NCBI RefSeq assembly: GCF_019263585.2 | Contig: NZ_JADQDF010000001.1 | Location: forward strand, 4,908,501 to 4,972,500 | Reading direction: 5' to 3' | DNA: 64,000 nt | Origin: Pseudonocardia oceani | GTDB taxonomy: Bacteria; Actinomycetota; Actinomycetes; Mycobacteriales; Pseudonocardiaceae | Part shown: positions 18,601 to 25,826 of the stretch, piece after piece | Position numbering within the stretch: position 1 is the first letter of the stretch | Layout of the letters: every line of letters begins with the position of its first letter | The notes under the pieces: generated by a model | The model's database searches: none | What the model saw: only the letters and a program-made list of their open reading frames with translations | Told to the model about the DNA's origin: nothing | Made by a program: the position numbers and the translations under genes

Positions 18601-18684
18601 GGGGCCGCGGCGCTGGTCGAGGAGATCGGCACCCGGGTCCCCGCGGTGCTGGGCGAGCTGCCGGCCGCCGAGCCGGTCGTCTGA
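15634..18684 (+). CDS. Hybrid sensor histidine kinase (BarA-like layout)
   Basis: A 1016-aa multidomain kinase. Order: about six to seven membrane helices (60-240), GAF domain (245-395), HisKA with H422 in [16 protein letters not shown], HATPase_c (N box [13 protein letters not shown] boxes DTGPGIP and GGTGLGL), receiver 1 (phospho-Asp D701 in [11 protein letters not shown]), receiver 2 (D830 in [11 protein letters not shown]) and a C-terminal HPt (H962 in [12 protein letters not shown]). This is a complete phosphorelay in one protein. The membrane part lacks a clear extracytoplasmic domain, so it may sense membrane or internal signals. GTG 15634 was chosen; ATG 15727 would trim an Arg/Gly-rich lead. 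The separate response regulator two genes on is the probable output. Confidence 0.9.
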   Translation: MAMHRGSAGSPDPGHPPDAGGRLRRRRGGLAMATGREPDTAAEFETLATAELARLVRAERAMLRIRWGGFVFGLAQVLTYYLPYPPGMLELAVGLLALLAVGNLVIWPLIPRMTTVRRARRVGVAALVLNGTVFLGLVFVFTFDTETAIWAVLYVLPMEAAVRFQLRGAMVAIGLLTVAYTLREVFGTLVYGHPFLVVSITFRMGIGLIIAAVAGVIAQSLTRDREQLAALSAITRTVATAVSLQEVLDGAARRLAALFRVRWVAVALVDDAGPLVVRADHDAGGPAAPAPDAGRAGTELSTTDGSPVERAVVLRRAVAVGDLDAVTLAPAVRAQLERRGVRAFMAAPLVGRGGHVIGVVLAESAGRRRVFSPAELALAETVGGQLAGAIESVRLHEQAQEARAAADAANAAKSAFLANMSHEIRTPMNAVIGMTELLLTTELDGEQRELARVIEQSGDGLLTIIDDILDFSKIEAGRLELEAVPLDVRDCVEGALDLLATRAAEKGLELVCAVDPDVPAGVLGDPTRLRQVLVNLVGNAVKFTARGEVVVAVRAGPGELSVEVTDTGPGIPADRLDRLFRSFSQVDVSTTRRHGGTGLGLAISRRLAELMGGRVWVRSEVGTGTTFGFAVAAPPADVPERAAPVALAGRRALVVDDNATNRRILVAHCASWGMAVDDTGSPLDALERVARGEVYDVALLDHVMPEMDGAALAARLRERGGPPAACLSSLGGTREGTAVRAWLTKPVKRARLAEVLSELLGAPVEPEDAPVHAPAPAPGLRLLLAEDNPVNRMLALAMLAKLGHRADVATTGQEVLDAVSARPYDAVLLDVQMPVLDGLEVTRRIRAGATRGPWLVAVTANAMDGDREMCLAAGMDDYLAKPIRLGGLAAALRRVPVPPATGDGPEVDPGVLAELARSFGPDGDEVVAELVATATAHLPGLVARMRSALDTGDAAELRMAAHTLRSNAATLGAARLAAACRELEDGGPDGAAALVEEIGTRVPAVLGELPAAEPVV

Positions 18685-18699
18685 GGAGGCGGAACACGG

Positions 18700-18885
18700 G
18701 TGGACGCGGCGATGGAGGTGGATGCGGTGGGCGAGCGGTTCGTCGTCGAGATCCGGCCGACCCCGGACGGGCGCGTGGTCGGGACGGTCGGGCGGCCCGG
18801 CTCGGCGGACCGGGTGCCCTTCTCGGGCTGGATGGACCTGCTGCGGCTGCTGGAGCCCCGCGCGCCGGAGGCGGTGACCCGATGA
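18700..18885 (+). CDS. Small protein between kinase and response regulator
   Basis: A 61-aa acidic protein beginning GTG with GAGGAGG about 8-14 bases upstream and ending in an ATGA overlap with the response regulator gene. The sequence (FVVEIRPTPDGRVVGTVGRP, then PFSGWMDLLRLLEP) suggests a small beta-sheet plus helix. I do not recognise the family. The tight coupling on both sides argues that it is a genuine gene and perhaps a regulator of the relay. Confidence 0.65.
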   Translation: MDAAMEVDAVGERFVVEIRPTPDGRVVGTVGRPGSADRVPFSGWMDLLRLLEPRAPEAVTR

Positions 18886-19619
18886 CCGAGCGGACGGAGG
18901 CGTTGCGCGGGCGGGTGCTCGTCGTCGACGACGACCCGGTGAACCGCCTCCTGCTGCGCCGCGCGCTGGAGCGGGAGGGCCTCGACGTGGAGCTCGCCGT
19001 CGACGGCGGGCAGGGCTGGGAGCTCGTCTCCGGCGGCGGGTTCGACCTGGTGCTGCTCGACATCGTCATGCCCGTCCTCGACGGGTACGCGGTGCTCGCG
19101 CGGATGCGGGCGCAGGAGGCGACGGCGGCGCTGCCGGTCGTCGTCATCTCCGGGTCCGACGACCGCGACGGCGTGGTGCGCTGCATCGAGCTCGGGGCCG
19201 ACGACTTCCTGCCCAAGCCGTTCGACCCCGCCGTCCTGCGCGCCCGGCTCGGCGCGGGGCTGGCCCGCAAGCGCCTCGCGGACCTGGAGCGGGAGTACCG
19301 CGAGCAGGTCGGGCACGTCGTCGACGCGGCCGCGGCCGTGGAGCGCGGCGAGTTCCACCCCGGCCGGCTCGACGCCGTGGCCGCCCGCGACGACGCGCTG
19401 GGTCTGCTCGCCCGCGTGTTCGGACGGATGGCGCACGAGGTGGCGCAGCGCGAGCAGCGGCTGCGTGCGCAGGTCGGGGCGCTGCGCATCGAGATCGACG
19501 AGGCCCGGGCGGCGCGGACCGTCGCCGCCATCACCGAGACCGACTACTTCGCCGACCTGCAACGCCGAGCCGCGGACCTGCGCTCGGGGACGGGCCGGCA
19601 GGACAGGGGAGACCGATGA
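18882..19619 (+). CDS. Response regulator with coiled-coil output
   Basis: A 245-aa protein. Residues 10-130 are a CheY-like receiver: VLVVDDDPVN acidic pocket, phospho-acceptor D60 in LLDIVMPVLDG, and the conserved Lys in FLPKPF. There is no DNA-binding domain. Residues 135-240 form a long charged helix with VFGRMAHEVAQREQRLRAQV, as in some cyanobacterial receiver proteins, suggesting protein-protein output or dimerisation. It overlaps both neighbours by 4 bp. It probably receives phosphate from the HPt domain of the hybrid kinase and acts on the downstream MinD-like ATPase or patatin protein. Confidence 0.85.
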   Translation: MTERTEALRGRVLVVDDDPVNRLLLRRALEREGLDVELAVDGGQGWELVSGGGFDLVLLDIVMPVLDGYAVLARMRAQEATAALPVVVISGSDDRDGVVRCIELGADDFLPKPFDPAVLRARLGAGLARKRLADLEREYREQVGHVVDAAAAVERGEFHPGRLDAVAARDDALGLLARVFGRMAHEVAQREQRLRAQVGALRIEIDEARAARTVAAITETDYFADLQRRAADLRSGTGRQDRGDR

Positions 19620-20371
19620 CGTCCATCGTGTCCGTGCACTCCTTCCGGGGCGGCACCGGCAAGTCGAACACCACGGCGAACGTCGCGGCGGTGCTCGCCG
19701 GGCGCGGCCTGCGGGTGGGGGTCGTCGACCTCGACATCCTCTCGCCGGGCATCCACGTGCTGTTCGGCGTCGACCGCCCCGAGCGCCACCTCGACGGGTT
19801 CCTGTGGGGCCGCTACCCGCTGCGCGACGCCGCCCGCGAGGTGACACCGCCGGGCACCGCGGGCCGGATCTGGCTCGTCCCCTCCAGCGTCGACCCGCAC
19901 GACATCGCCCGGATCATGGCCGAGGGCTACGACGTCGGGCTGCTCGGCGAGGGGGTCCGGTCGCTGGCCGCCGGGCTGGAGCTCGACGTGCTGCTCCTGG
20001 ACACCCACCCCGGGCTGAACGAGGAGACGCTGCTGTCGATCGCGATGTCCGACGCGCTCGCGATCGTGCTGCGGCCCGACCACCAGGACTACGAGGGCAC
20101 CCACGTCACGGTCAGCGTGGCGCGCAAGCTCGCGGTGCCGCGCACGGTGCTGGTGGTGAACAAGTGCCCCGAGGCGTTCGACCCGGCGGACGTCGCGCAG
20201 CGGGTGGCGGAGGCCTACGGCACGCCGGTCGCCGCGGTCGTGCCGCACTCCGAGGAGCTGATGGTCCTGTCCAGCGGCGGGATCTTCGTCCTGCACCACC
20301 CGGACCACCCCGTGGCCGCCCTCTACGGGCAGCTGGCCGACCAGCTCGTGGGCACCGGGGTCCGGACGTGA
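19616..20371 (+). CDS. MinD/ParA-like ATPase
   Basis: A 251-aa deviant-Walker ATPase: HSFRGGTGKSNTTANVAAVL has the signature Lys-less KGG variant (RGGTGK), and the Asp of VVDLDILSPG corresponds to the catalytic DxD/DxxP region. LLLDTHPGLNEETL is Walker B. The C-terminus lacks an obvious MinD amphipathic membrane helix. Proteins of this class often sit beside response regulators and control localisation (CpaE- and FleN-like). It overlaps the response regulator and the patatin gene by 4 bp each, so all are coupled in one transcript. Confidence 0.87.
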   Translation: MTSIVSVHSFRGGTGKSNTTANVAAVLAGRGLRVGVVDLDILSPGIHVLFGVDRPERHLDGFLWGRYPLRDAAREVTPPGTAGRIWLVPSSVDPHDIARIMAEGYDVGLLGEGVRSLAAGLELDVLLLDTHPGLNEETLLSIAMSDALAIVLRPDHQDYEGTHVTVSVARKLAVPRTVLVVNKCPEAFDPADVAQRVAEAYGTPVAAVVPHSEELMVLSSGGIFVLHHPDHPVAALYGQLADQLVGTGVRT

Positions 20372-22281
20372 GCAGCACCCAGGTCCCGGAGTTCTTCGAC
20401 CGCGACCGGATCGCGGCCGGGCTCGGCTCCACGCGGCGCCGGCGCCCGCTGCTGCTGCTGGCGGAGAGCTGGTCGGGCACCGAGCCGGGCAGCGAGGTGC
20501 TGGACTTCCTCGCCGGGACCGAGGTGTTCGGCGGGCTCGACCGCGCGGCGCTGCGGGAGCTGTTCGTCGCGCTCGACCCGGTGCACGTCAGCGCGGGGGA
20601 GGTGGTGCTCGACGCCGACCGGGCGCCGGACGCGCTGCACCTGCTCGCCTACGGCCGCCTCGCCGTCCGCTCGGAGACGGGGACGCGCGAGATCGGGCCG
20701 GGGCAGGTCGTCGGGGCCGCGGCGCTGCTCGGAGCCGATCCCGCGGACGCGACCCACGTGCACGCCGTGCGCGACTCGCTGGTGCTGCGGCTGGGTGTGG
20801 CGGGGTTCGAGCGGTTCGCCGCGGCGCACCCGGCGTCGCTGCTCGGGCTGTGCCGGGCGCTGGTGCGGACCGGGAGCGGCCCCGTCACGGGGGTGCCGGC
20901 GCCCACGGCCCCGGCCGTCACGGTCGCGCTGCTGCCGGCCGGGTCGGGACCCGTGCCCGATGAGCTCGCCGCCGCGCTGGTCGCGGCGCTGGGCAGGGCG
21001 CTGGAGGTGACGTCCGCGAGCGTGGACGCGGCACTGGGCGCCGGCGCGTCGGGCACCGAACCCGCCGACCCGCGCAACGGCCGGCTGCTGGCCTGGCTGC
21101 AGCGCGTCGAGGCGGCGCACCGGTTCGTCGTCTACCGCGCCGACGACGGCGACACCGAGTGGACCCGCCGTTGCCTGCGCCAGGCCGACCGCGTGGTGCT
21201 CGTCGCCCCCGCCGGGGACGACCCGGAGCCGGGTCCGGCCGAGCGGGCGCTCGCGCGGGTCCCCGGGGAGCAGCGGCGCGATCTCGTGCTGCTCCACCCC
21301 GCGGGCACGGCCGCCCCGTCGGGCACCGCGGCCTGGCTGGCCGGGCGCGGCATCACCCGCCACCACCACCTGCGGGCCGGCGACACAGGCCACGTGGAGC
21401 GGGTGGCCCGGTACCTGTCCGGCACGGCGCGCGGGCTGGTGCTGGCCGGCGGGGGCGTGCGCGGATTCGCCCACCTCGGGGTGATGCGGGCGCTGGACGA
21501 GGCGGGCATCCCGGTCGACGCCGTCGGGGGAGCCAGCATCGGGTCGCTCATGGCCGGCTTCTACGCCGACGGCCTCGACCACGACCAGCGGGTGCGCCAG
21601 GCCCGGGCGGCGATGGTGGAGAAGGGATCGATGGTCGGGTTCACGCCGCCGTTCGTGGCGGTGTCGTCGGGCCGCAAGGTGACGAGGCTGCTGCGCGAGG
21701 AGCCCTCGTTCGCCGGGATGATCGAGGACCTGTGGCTGCCCTACTTCGCCGTGTCGGCGTCGCTGAGCCAGGCCCGGGAGATCGTGCACGAGACCGGTCC
21801 GACCTGGCGGGCGATCCGGGCCAGCATCGCGATCCCCGGCGTCTACCCGCCGGTGCACGACGGGACCCAGCTCCTCGTCGACGGCGGGGTGATGAACAAC
21901 CTGCCTGTCGACGTCATGGCGGGGGTGGTCGGCGACGGCCCGATCGTGGCGGTCAACCTGCAGCCCACCGGCAGCGGGCGGCGGACGCCGGCGGAGTTCG
22001 ACCTCGCGGTGTCGGGCTGGCGGGTGCTGGCGTCCCGGCTCAACCCGTTCACCCCGCGCATGCGGGTGCCGCGGCTGGGTGACGTGCTGGTCCGCAGCAT
22101 GTCGCTGTCCACCGCCCGGCTGCAGCGCGACCGCCTGGCGAGCCGGTCGATCGAGCTGCTGACCCCGCCGGTCGGCCGCTCGGGCCTGCTGGACTTCCGG
22201 GCGGGGCCGGCGCTGGTCGACCCCGCCTACCGGTACGCGGTCGAGGCGCTGGCGCAGAACCGGGCGGCCGTCGGCACCTGA
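20368..22281 (+). CDS. NTE-type patatin phospholipase with cyclic-nucleotide-binding-like domain
   Basis: A 637-aa protein. Residues about 45-155 resemble a cNMP-binding/CRP-like beta-roll (LAGTEVFGGLDRAALRELF, then a GPGQVVGAAALLG turn). The C-terminal patatin hydrolase has oxyanion hole LAGGGVRGFAHLG, nucleophile elbow GASIGS and the Asp dyad residue in LVDGGVMNN. This is the architecture of neuropathy-target-esterase-like lysophospholipases, acting on membrane lipids. The arginine of the canonical phosphate-binding cassette is not obvious, so cyclic nucleotide binding is doubtful. Start GTG overlaps the ATPase stop. It is the last gene of the signalling operon and a plausible effector. Confidence 0.88.
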   Translation: MSSTQVPEFFDRDRIAAGLGSTRRRRPLLLLAESWSGTEPGSEVLDFLAGTEVFGGLDRAALRELFVALDPVHVSAGEVVLDADRAPDALHLLAYGRLAVRSETGTREIGPGQVVGAAALLGADPADATHVHAVRDSLVLRLGVAGFERFAAAHPASLLGLCRALVRTGSGPVTGVPAPTAPAVTVALLPAGSGPVPDELAAALVAALGRALEVTSASVDAALGAGASGTEPADPRNGRLLAWLQRVEAAHRFVVYRADDGDTEWTRRCLRQADRVVLVAPAGDDPEPGPAERALARVPGEQRRDLVLLHPAGTAAPSGTAAWLAGRGITRHHHLRAGDTGHVERVARYLSGTARGLVLAGGGVRGFAHLGVMRALDEAGIPVDAVGGASIGSLMAGFYADGLDHDQRVRQARAAMVEKGSMVGFTPPFVAVSSGRKVTRLLREEPSFAGMIEDLWLPYFAVSASLSQAREIVHETGPTWRAIRASIAIPGVYPPVHDGTQLLVDGGVMNNLPVDVMAGVVGDGPIVAVNLQPTGSGRRTPAEFDLAVSGWRVLASRLNPFTPRMRVPRLGDVLVRSMSLSTARLQRDRLASRSIELLTPPVGRSGLLDFRAGPALVDPAYRYAVEALAQNRAAVGT

Positions 22282-22287
22282 CCGGCG

Positions 22288-22303
22288 GTTCGCCCTGGCG
22301 AAC
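22288..22303. promoter_or_regulatory. Palindrome upstream of tautomerase gene
   Basis: GTTCGCC-CT-GGCGAAC is a perfect 7-2-7 inverted repeat ending 43 bp before the tautomerase ATG and 7 bp after the patatin stop. It resembles the GTTCG...CGAAC sites at 25.7 kb and may be an operator. Confidence 0.4.
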
Positions 22304-22346
22304 GCACCCCTCGACGGGCGCCCCGGGCGTCCCTAGCGTGCGCGCC

Positions 22347-22766
22347 ATGCCGATCCTCGAGGTGCACCTGGTCGAGGGGTGCCACACCGACACCCAGCAC
22401 GCGGAGCTGCTCGCGGCCCTGTCACGCTGCTACGCCGAGGTGCTGGAGTCGCCGCTGTCGCGGGTGCGGGCGTTCCTCGTGCTGCACCCGCCCGCGCGGT
22501 GGGTGACGGCGGGGGAGCCGGGCGTCGAGGCACCGTACTTCACGGCGCTGGCCCTGCGCGGGCGGCCGGTGGAGCAGCGCCACCGCCTGCTCGGCGCGTG
22601 CACCGACGTGATCGTGGACGTGCTCGGCGTCGACCGGCAGCTCGTCCGCGGGCGGGTGGTGCAGGTCGATCCCGACGACTGGGGCATCGCCGGGGTGCCG
22701 GCCAGCGCGGCGCGGCGGACGGAGATCGAGGCGCGAGCGACCTCAGACGCCCGTCCCGCCCTGTGA
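22347..22766 (+). CDS. Tautomerase superfamily protein
   Basis: A 139-aa protein that starts Met-Pro (MPILEVHLVEG); processing of Met would expose the catalytic amino-terminal proline of the tautomerase superfamily. At this length it is a fused double beta-alpha-beta protein of the cis-CaaD/MIF size class rather than the 62-aa 4-OT type. Counting from Pro1, an Arg is at 70, but His28 of cis-CaaD is Tyr and Arg73 is Pro, so dehalogenase activity is not supported. It sits at the edge of the aromatic island and could tautomerise a muconate-type intermediate. An in-frame GTG nine bases upstream was rejected because it would bury Pro1. Confidence 0.75.
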   Translation: MPILEVHLVEGCHTDTQHAELLAALSRCYAEVLESPLSRVRAFLVLHPPARWVTAGEPGVEAPYFTALALRGRPVEQRHRLLGACTDVIVDVLGVDRQLVRGRVVQVDPDDWGIAGVPASAARRTEIEARATSDARPAL

Positions 22767-22819
22767 CAGTGGAGTGGCTTCACTGGCGCCCAGTGGCAGT
22801 AAAGCCACTCCACTGTCAC
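22763..22819. terminator. Long perfect hairpin with inner hairpin
   Basis: GTGACAGTGGAGTGGCTT (22763-22780) is exactly complementary to 22802-22819, an 18-bp stem. The loop contains CACTGG-CGC-CCAGTG, a second stem. It begins within the last codons of the tautomerase gene and separates it from the convergent SDR gene. Confidence 0.7.
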
Positions 22820-22823
22820 GAGA

Positions 22824-22855
22824 GGGGGGTGTGCGGGGGGGGCTGCGGGGGGGGG
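22824..22855. other. G-tract cluster
   Basis: Runs of 6, 8 and 9 consecutive G residues are separated by TGTGC and CTGC, directly before the SDR stop codon on the opposite strand. The run lengths permit a four-tract G-quadruplex on the + strand. It is intergenic and so cannot phase-vary a coding frame. Confidence 0.6.
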
Positions 22856-23581
22856 CTAGAAGATGCCGCGCCTCGCGCCCATGTCCAGGCCCAGGGTCGA
22901 GCCGTGCAGGGCGTCGGCCTCGGGTGCCAGCAGGGTCGCCACCGCCCACGCCACCTCCGACGGCGTGACGAGCCGGCCCAGCGGCGACTCCGCGGCCCGC
23001 TCGGCCAGCACCTGCTCCACCGGCACCCCGCGCTTCTGCGCCGCCTGCTCGGACAACCCGCGCAGGCGGGGGGTGTCGGCCGGGCCGGGGGCGACCAGGT
23101 GCGCGGTGACCCCGCGCGGGCCGTAGGACACCGCGAGCTGGCGCACCAGGTTGGCCAGCGCCGCGTTCGTGACGCCCGCCGCGCACGCGTAGGGGGCGGG
23201 CTCGATGCCGTAGTGGCCGCCGAGGGCGACGATCCGCGAACCGCGCTCCAGCCGGTCGTCGACGGCCCGGACCAGGCGCAGCAGCCCGCCGCACTTGAGC
23301 GCGACGGCGTGCCCGAGGGCGTCGGGGACGATCGTCTCCAGCGGTCCGGCCGCCGGCAGCCCCGCGGCCTGCACGACCATCCGCACCGGCCCGTCCAGCG
23401 CCGCGACGGCCCCGGCGATGGTGGCCACGGCGTCGTCGGAGCCGATGTCGGCCGCGCACGGGCCACCCCGCGCCACCGCGACGACGTCGAGCCCCTCGCC
23501 GCGCAGCCGCTCGGCGATCGCGCCGCCCAGCGCCCCCGACGCCCCGACGACGACGGCGGTCCCGCCGGTCGGGCCGCTCAC
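22856..23581 (-). CDS. Short-chain dehydrogenase/reductase
   Basis: A 241-aa SDR. The cofactor motif VVVGASGALGGAIAERL starts near residue 10 (GASGALG, the TGxxxGxG position), and the centre has IVALGGHYGIEPAPYACAAG. The usual YxxxK is displaced: the candidate Tyr is in PYACAAGVTNAAL, where Lys is absent at +4, so a catalytic deviation is likely. Many aromatic clusters use SDRs to rearomatise cis-dihydrodiols. The GTG start overlaps the HAD stop (GTGA), making it the last gene of the Rieske, zinc-ribbon, HAD, SDR operon. Confidence 0.85.
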   Translation of the reverse strand: MSGPTGGTAVVVGASGALGGAIAERLRGEGLDVVAVARGGPCAADIGSDDAVATIAGAVAALDGPVRMVVQAAGLPAAGPLETIVPDALGHAVALKCGGLLRLVRAVDDRLERGSRIVALGGHYGIEPAPYACAAGVTNAALANLVRQLAVSYGPRGVTAHLVAPGPADTPRLRGLSEQAAQKRGVPVEQVLAERAAESPLGRLVTPSEVAWAVATLLAPEADALHGSTLGLDMGARRGIF

Positions 23582-24249
23582 GCCGCCGCCTCCGCACCCA
23601 GGCCGAGCTCCGCGCGCGCCACGGCGAACGCCGCGGACGGGTCGGTCAGGTCCAGCTCCACCGCGATCATCCCGGCGCGCTGCGCCCCCGCGATGTTCCA
23701 CGGCATGTCGTCGACGAACACGATGTCGCCCGGCGCCGTGCCCAGCTCCTCGGCCGCCAGGGCGTAGGCCCTCGGGTCGGGCTTGAGGATGCCGGTGACC
23801 GAGGCGTCCACCAGCACGTCCACCTGCTGCAGCACCGGGTGCGAGGCCATCGCCGTGTCGCCGTGGAAGGCGCGCAGGTCGTTGGTCAGCACGCCGATCC
23901 GGTGGCCCGCGGCCCGGGCGTCGGCGACGAGCGCGGCGGCGGGCGGCCGGATGACGTCGTCGCCGGCCAGGGCGTAGAGCGTGTGCATGAACTCCTGGAT
24001 CGGCCAGTCCCGCCCCAGCGCCGCGCCGATCTCCTCGCTGCGCATCCGCCAGTACTCCCGCTCGCTGATCTCCTCGCGGATCATCGCGTCCCACTCCGGG
24101 TCGGGCTCGGTGCCCAGCGGGCCGCGCCGCGCGACCGCGGCCCGCACCCGCGGCTCGACCGCCCCGTACTCACCCAGCAGTTCGCTTCCGGAGCGGAAGA
24201 CCGTGCCGCCCAGGTCCAGCAGCAGTGCGCGCCTCGGTGGCTGCGTCAT
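23578..24249 (-). CDS. HAD-IA family hydrolase, candidate aryl-phosphate phosphatase
   Basis: A 223-aa HAD hydrolase with cap insertion. Motif I is LLLDLGGTVF: the nucleophile Asp is present but the +2 acid/base Asp is Gly, as also seen in YihX-like HAD phosphatases. Motif II is VLTND, motif III the Lys of ILKPDPRAY, and motif IV FVDDMPWN. I chose the ATG at 24249, which overlaps the stop of the upstream zinc-ribbon gene by one base (TGATG); a longer frame exists but would run through that gene. The operon with a Rieske oxygenase and divergence from kinase-like genes suggest removal of a phosphate from an aromatic intermediate. That role is inference; a dehalogenase-like or other phosphatase role is possible. 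Confidence 0.85.
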   Translation of the reverse strand: MTQPPRRALLLDLGGTVFRSGSELLGEYGAVEPRVRAAVARRGPLGTEPDPEWDAMIREEISEREYWRMRSEEIGAALGRDWPIQEFMHTLYALAGDDVIRPPAAALVADARAAGHRIGVLTNDLRAFHGDTAMASHPVLQQVDVLVDASVTGILKPDPRAYALAAEELGTAPGDIVFVDDMPWNIAGAQRAGMIAVELDLTDPSAAFAVARAELGLGAEAAA

Positions 24250-24416
24250 CAGTGTTCGGGTTCCGTTCCGACGAGCGCGGCGGCGAGCACCACCGTGCAC
24301 ATGAGCGAGCAGGACGGGCACCAGCACACCACGTGCCGGTCGCGCGCCACCCAGTACTCCTGGACGAACGCGGCGTCACCGAGCGCGGCCCCGCAGCCCG
24401 GGCAGAACCTGATCAC
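24249..24416 (-). CDS. Rieske-associated small zinc-ribbon protein (55 aa)
   Basis: A short gene from GTG 24416 to TGA 24249, 7 bp downstream of the Rieske oxygenase stop and overlapping the HAD start by one base. The protein opens RFCPGCGAALGDAA and then has a second knuckle CWCPSC, giving a four-Cys zinc-ribbon pattern; the tail is short and hydrophobic. It resembles the 72-aa protein encoded just after the other Rieske oxygenase (30870), sharing RFCPxCxAxLGxA, an E-[YF]-W-x-A element and CxCxxC. Conservation of both sequence and position argues it is a real gene and a partner of the oxygenase, perhaps in assembly or electron transfer. I know no named family for it. Confidence 0.75.
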   Translation of the reverse strand: MIRFCPGCGAALGDAAFVQEYWVARDRHVVCWCPSCSLMCTVVLAAALVGTEPEH

Positions 24417-24423
24417 CGGGCCC

Positions 24424-25659
24424 TCACCACGTCGGCACCGGGTCGCCGAACAGCTCGAGGACCTCCTCCTTGATGGGGGAGTAGCGCACCGAGCTCTCGC
24501 GCGTCCACAGCTGCCGGAACGCCATCGCCGACCCGAACTTGTCCTTCTCCATCGGCAGGTCGATGACGTCGTGCGGCTCGCGGTAGGTGCACAGTGGGTC
24601 CTCGCCGCGCGCGACGGCGTCCATCTGCTCGGCGTAGAGCTTGCGCAGCAGGATCACACCGAGGTCGGAGCGGCCCAGGTGCTCCTTCGTGCGGTCGGAG
24701 ATCCGGCCCTGCGTGATCCAGGCGACGATGTCCTGCCCGTCGACGTAGTCGCGCAGGTACTCGCCCTGCTCGTCGAACAGCGGCACCTCGTATGTCGGGA
24801 TCGTCTCCTGCGCCGGGGCGCCGCCCTCGGGCCGGTAGGTCTGGTACCAGACGTGCCAGGTGTTCTCGTCGTCGATCGGCACCCGGATCTGGAACGTCGC
24901 GAGCCCCGCCGCGCCGACGCGCAGCATGTGCGGGAACACCAGCGGGTGCCCCACCTTCCAGTCCTCGTCCTCCTCGGTGTGCCCCTCCAGGACGCGGCGC
25001 TTGAGGATGCCGTGCTCGAAGACCTCGAACGCGACCTTCACGTGCTTCTTGCTGACGACGGGCAGCGGCGCGGCCTTCCCGCCGATCTCGCGCAGGAAGT
25101 TGCCGTAGCGCCCGTGCAGCCACTCGACGTGGTACGGGTCGACGGAGTTCTCCATGATCTGCACGAAGTTGCAGGGGAGCTCGGCGTGGCCGATGTCGCG
25201 CCAGGCGTCCTCCCACACGAACAGGTCGTAGCGGGGCAGCTCCGGCGCGGGCAGCGGGCCGAGGTAGGCGAACACCAGCCCGCCCAGCTCCTGCACGGGG
25301 TAGGCGGTGGCGCGGATGCGGTCCTTGAACGTCGAGTCGGCGGGCTCGCCGGGCTGCTCGAGGCAGCGGCCGTCCGCGTCGAAGCGCCAGCCGTGGTACC
25401 CGCAGCGCAGGCCCTCCTCCTCGGTGCAGCCCAGCCACAGGGCGGCGCGCCGGTGCGGGCACTGCTCGGCGAGCAGGCCCACGGTGCCGCTGCCGTCGCG
25501 GTAGAGGACGAGGTCCTCCCCGAGCAGGCGGCGCTTCACCGGGATGCGCGTCGCCATGTCGTGGGTGGCGACCGGCCACCAGTAGCGGCGCAGCAGCTCA
25601 CCCATGGGGGTGCCCGGCCCGACCCGCGTCAGGCGCTCGTTCTTCTCGGCGCTCAGCAT
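24424..25659 (-). CDS. Rieske non-heme iron oxygenase, phthalate-dioxygenase/O-demethylase type (paralogue 1)
   Basis: A 411-aa oxygenase component. Rieske [2Fe-2S] ligands are C67-x-H69 and C86-x-x-H89 (CPHRRA and CGYHGW). The mononuclear iron site is ENSVDPYHVEWLHG with H177, H182 and bridging D174. The opening MLSAEKNERLTRVGPGTPMG is typical of the OphA2/LigX-like group, which hydroxylates or O-demethylates aromatic acids and is served by a separate reductase. I chose ATG 25659 because homologues start there; the frame continues upstream through the promoter region. It leads a four-gene operon and is divergent from the PEP-synthase-like pair. It may act on a phosphorylated phenol (inference). 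Confidence 0.92.
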   Translation of the reverse strand: MLSAEKNERLTRVGPGTPMGELLRRYWWPVATHDMATRIPVKRRLLGEDLVLYRDGSGTVGLLAEQCPHRRAALWLGCTEEEGLRCGYHGWRFDADGRCLEQPGEPADSTFKDRIRATAYPVQELGGLVFAYLGPLPAPELPRYDLFVWEDAWRDIGHAELPCNFVQIMENSVDPYHVEWLHGRYGNFLREIGGKAAPLPVVSKKHVKVAFEVFEHGILKRRVLEGHTEEDEDWKVGHPLVFPHMLRVGAAGLATFQIRVPIDDENTWHVWYQTYRPEGGAPAQETIPTYEVPLFDEQGEYLRDYVDGQDIVAWITQGRISDRTKEHLGRSDLGVILLRKLYAEQMDAVARGEDPLCTYREPHDVIDLPMEKDKFGSAMAFRQLWTRESSVRYSPIKEEVLELFGDPVPTW

Positions 25660-25701
25660 GGGGCGGACGGTAGGAAACGGCGCGACCTGCGGGAAGAGCG
25701 C

Positions 25702-25721
25702 TGTTCGCCGTCGCCGAACGG
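25702..25721. promoter_or_regulatory. Operator-like dyad, site 1 of two
   Basis: TGTTCG-CCGTCGC-CGAACGG lies in the 167-bp divergent promoter region between the Rieske operon and the kinase-like operon. The GTTCG/CGAAC arms are perfect. A second copy with the same spacing starts 37 bp downstream. Confidence 0.5.
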
Positions 25722-25738
25722 GCCCGTCAGGGCGGGGG

Positions 25739-25758
25739 TGTTCGGCAGGGGAGAACGG
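25739..25758. promoter_or_regulatory. Operator-like dyad, site 2 of two
   Basis: TGTTCG-GCAGGGG-AGAACGG repeats the outer bases and spacing of the site at 25702. Two spaced sites in a divergent region suggest cooperative binding by a regulator such as the IclR protein encoded at 28734-29507. Confidence 0.45.
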
Positions 25759-25826
25759 TCCGCTTGCCGGGGGCCTTTGCCCACTGACACGGTCCGACGA
25801 ACGTCGCACCGGACCTAGGAGTTCGC

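Noticed and set aside
22347-22766. cis-3-chloroacrylate dehalogenase
   Set aside because: Size and Pro1 fit, but His28 and Arg73 equivalents are missing.
22823-22860. Phase-variable homopolymer
   Set aside because: The G runs are intergenic and do not alter a reading frame; kept only as a G-tract observation.
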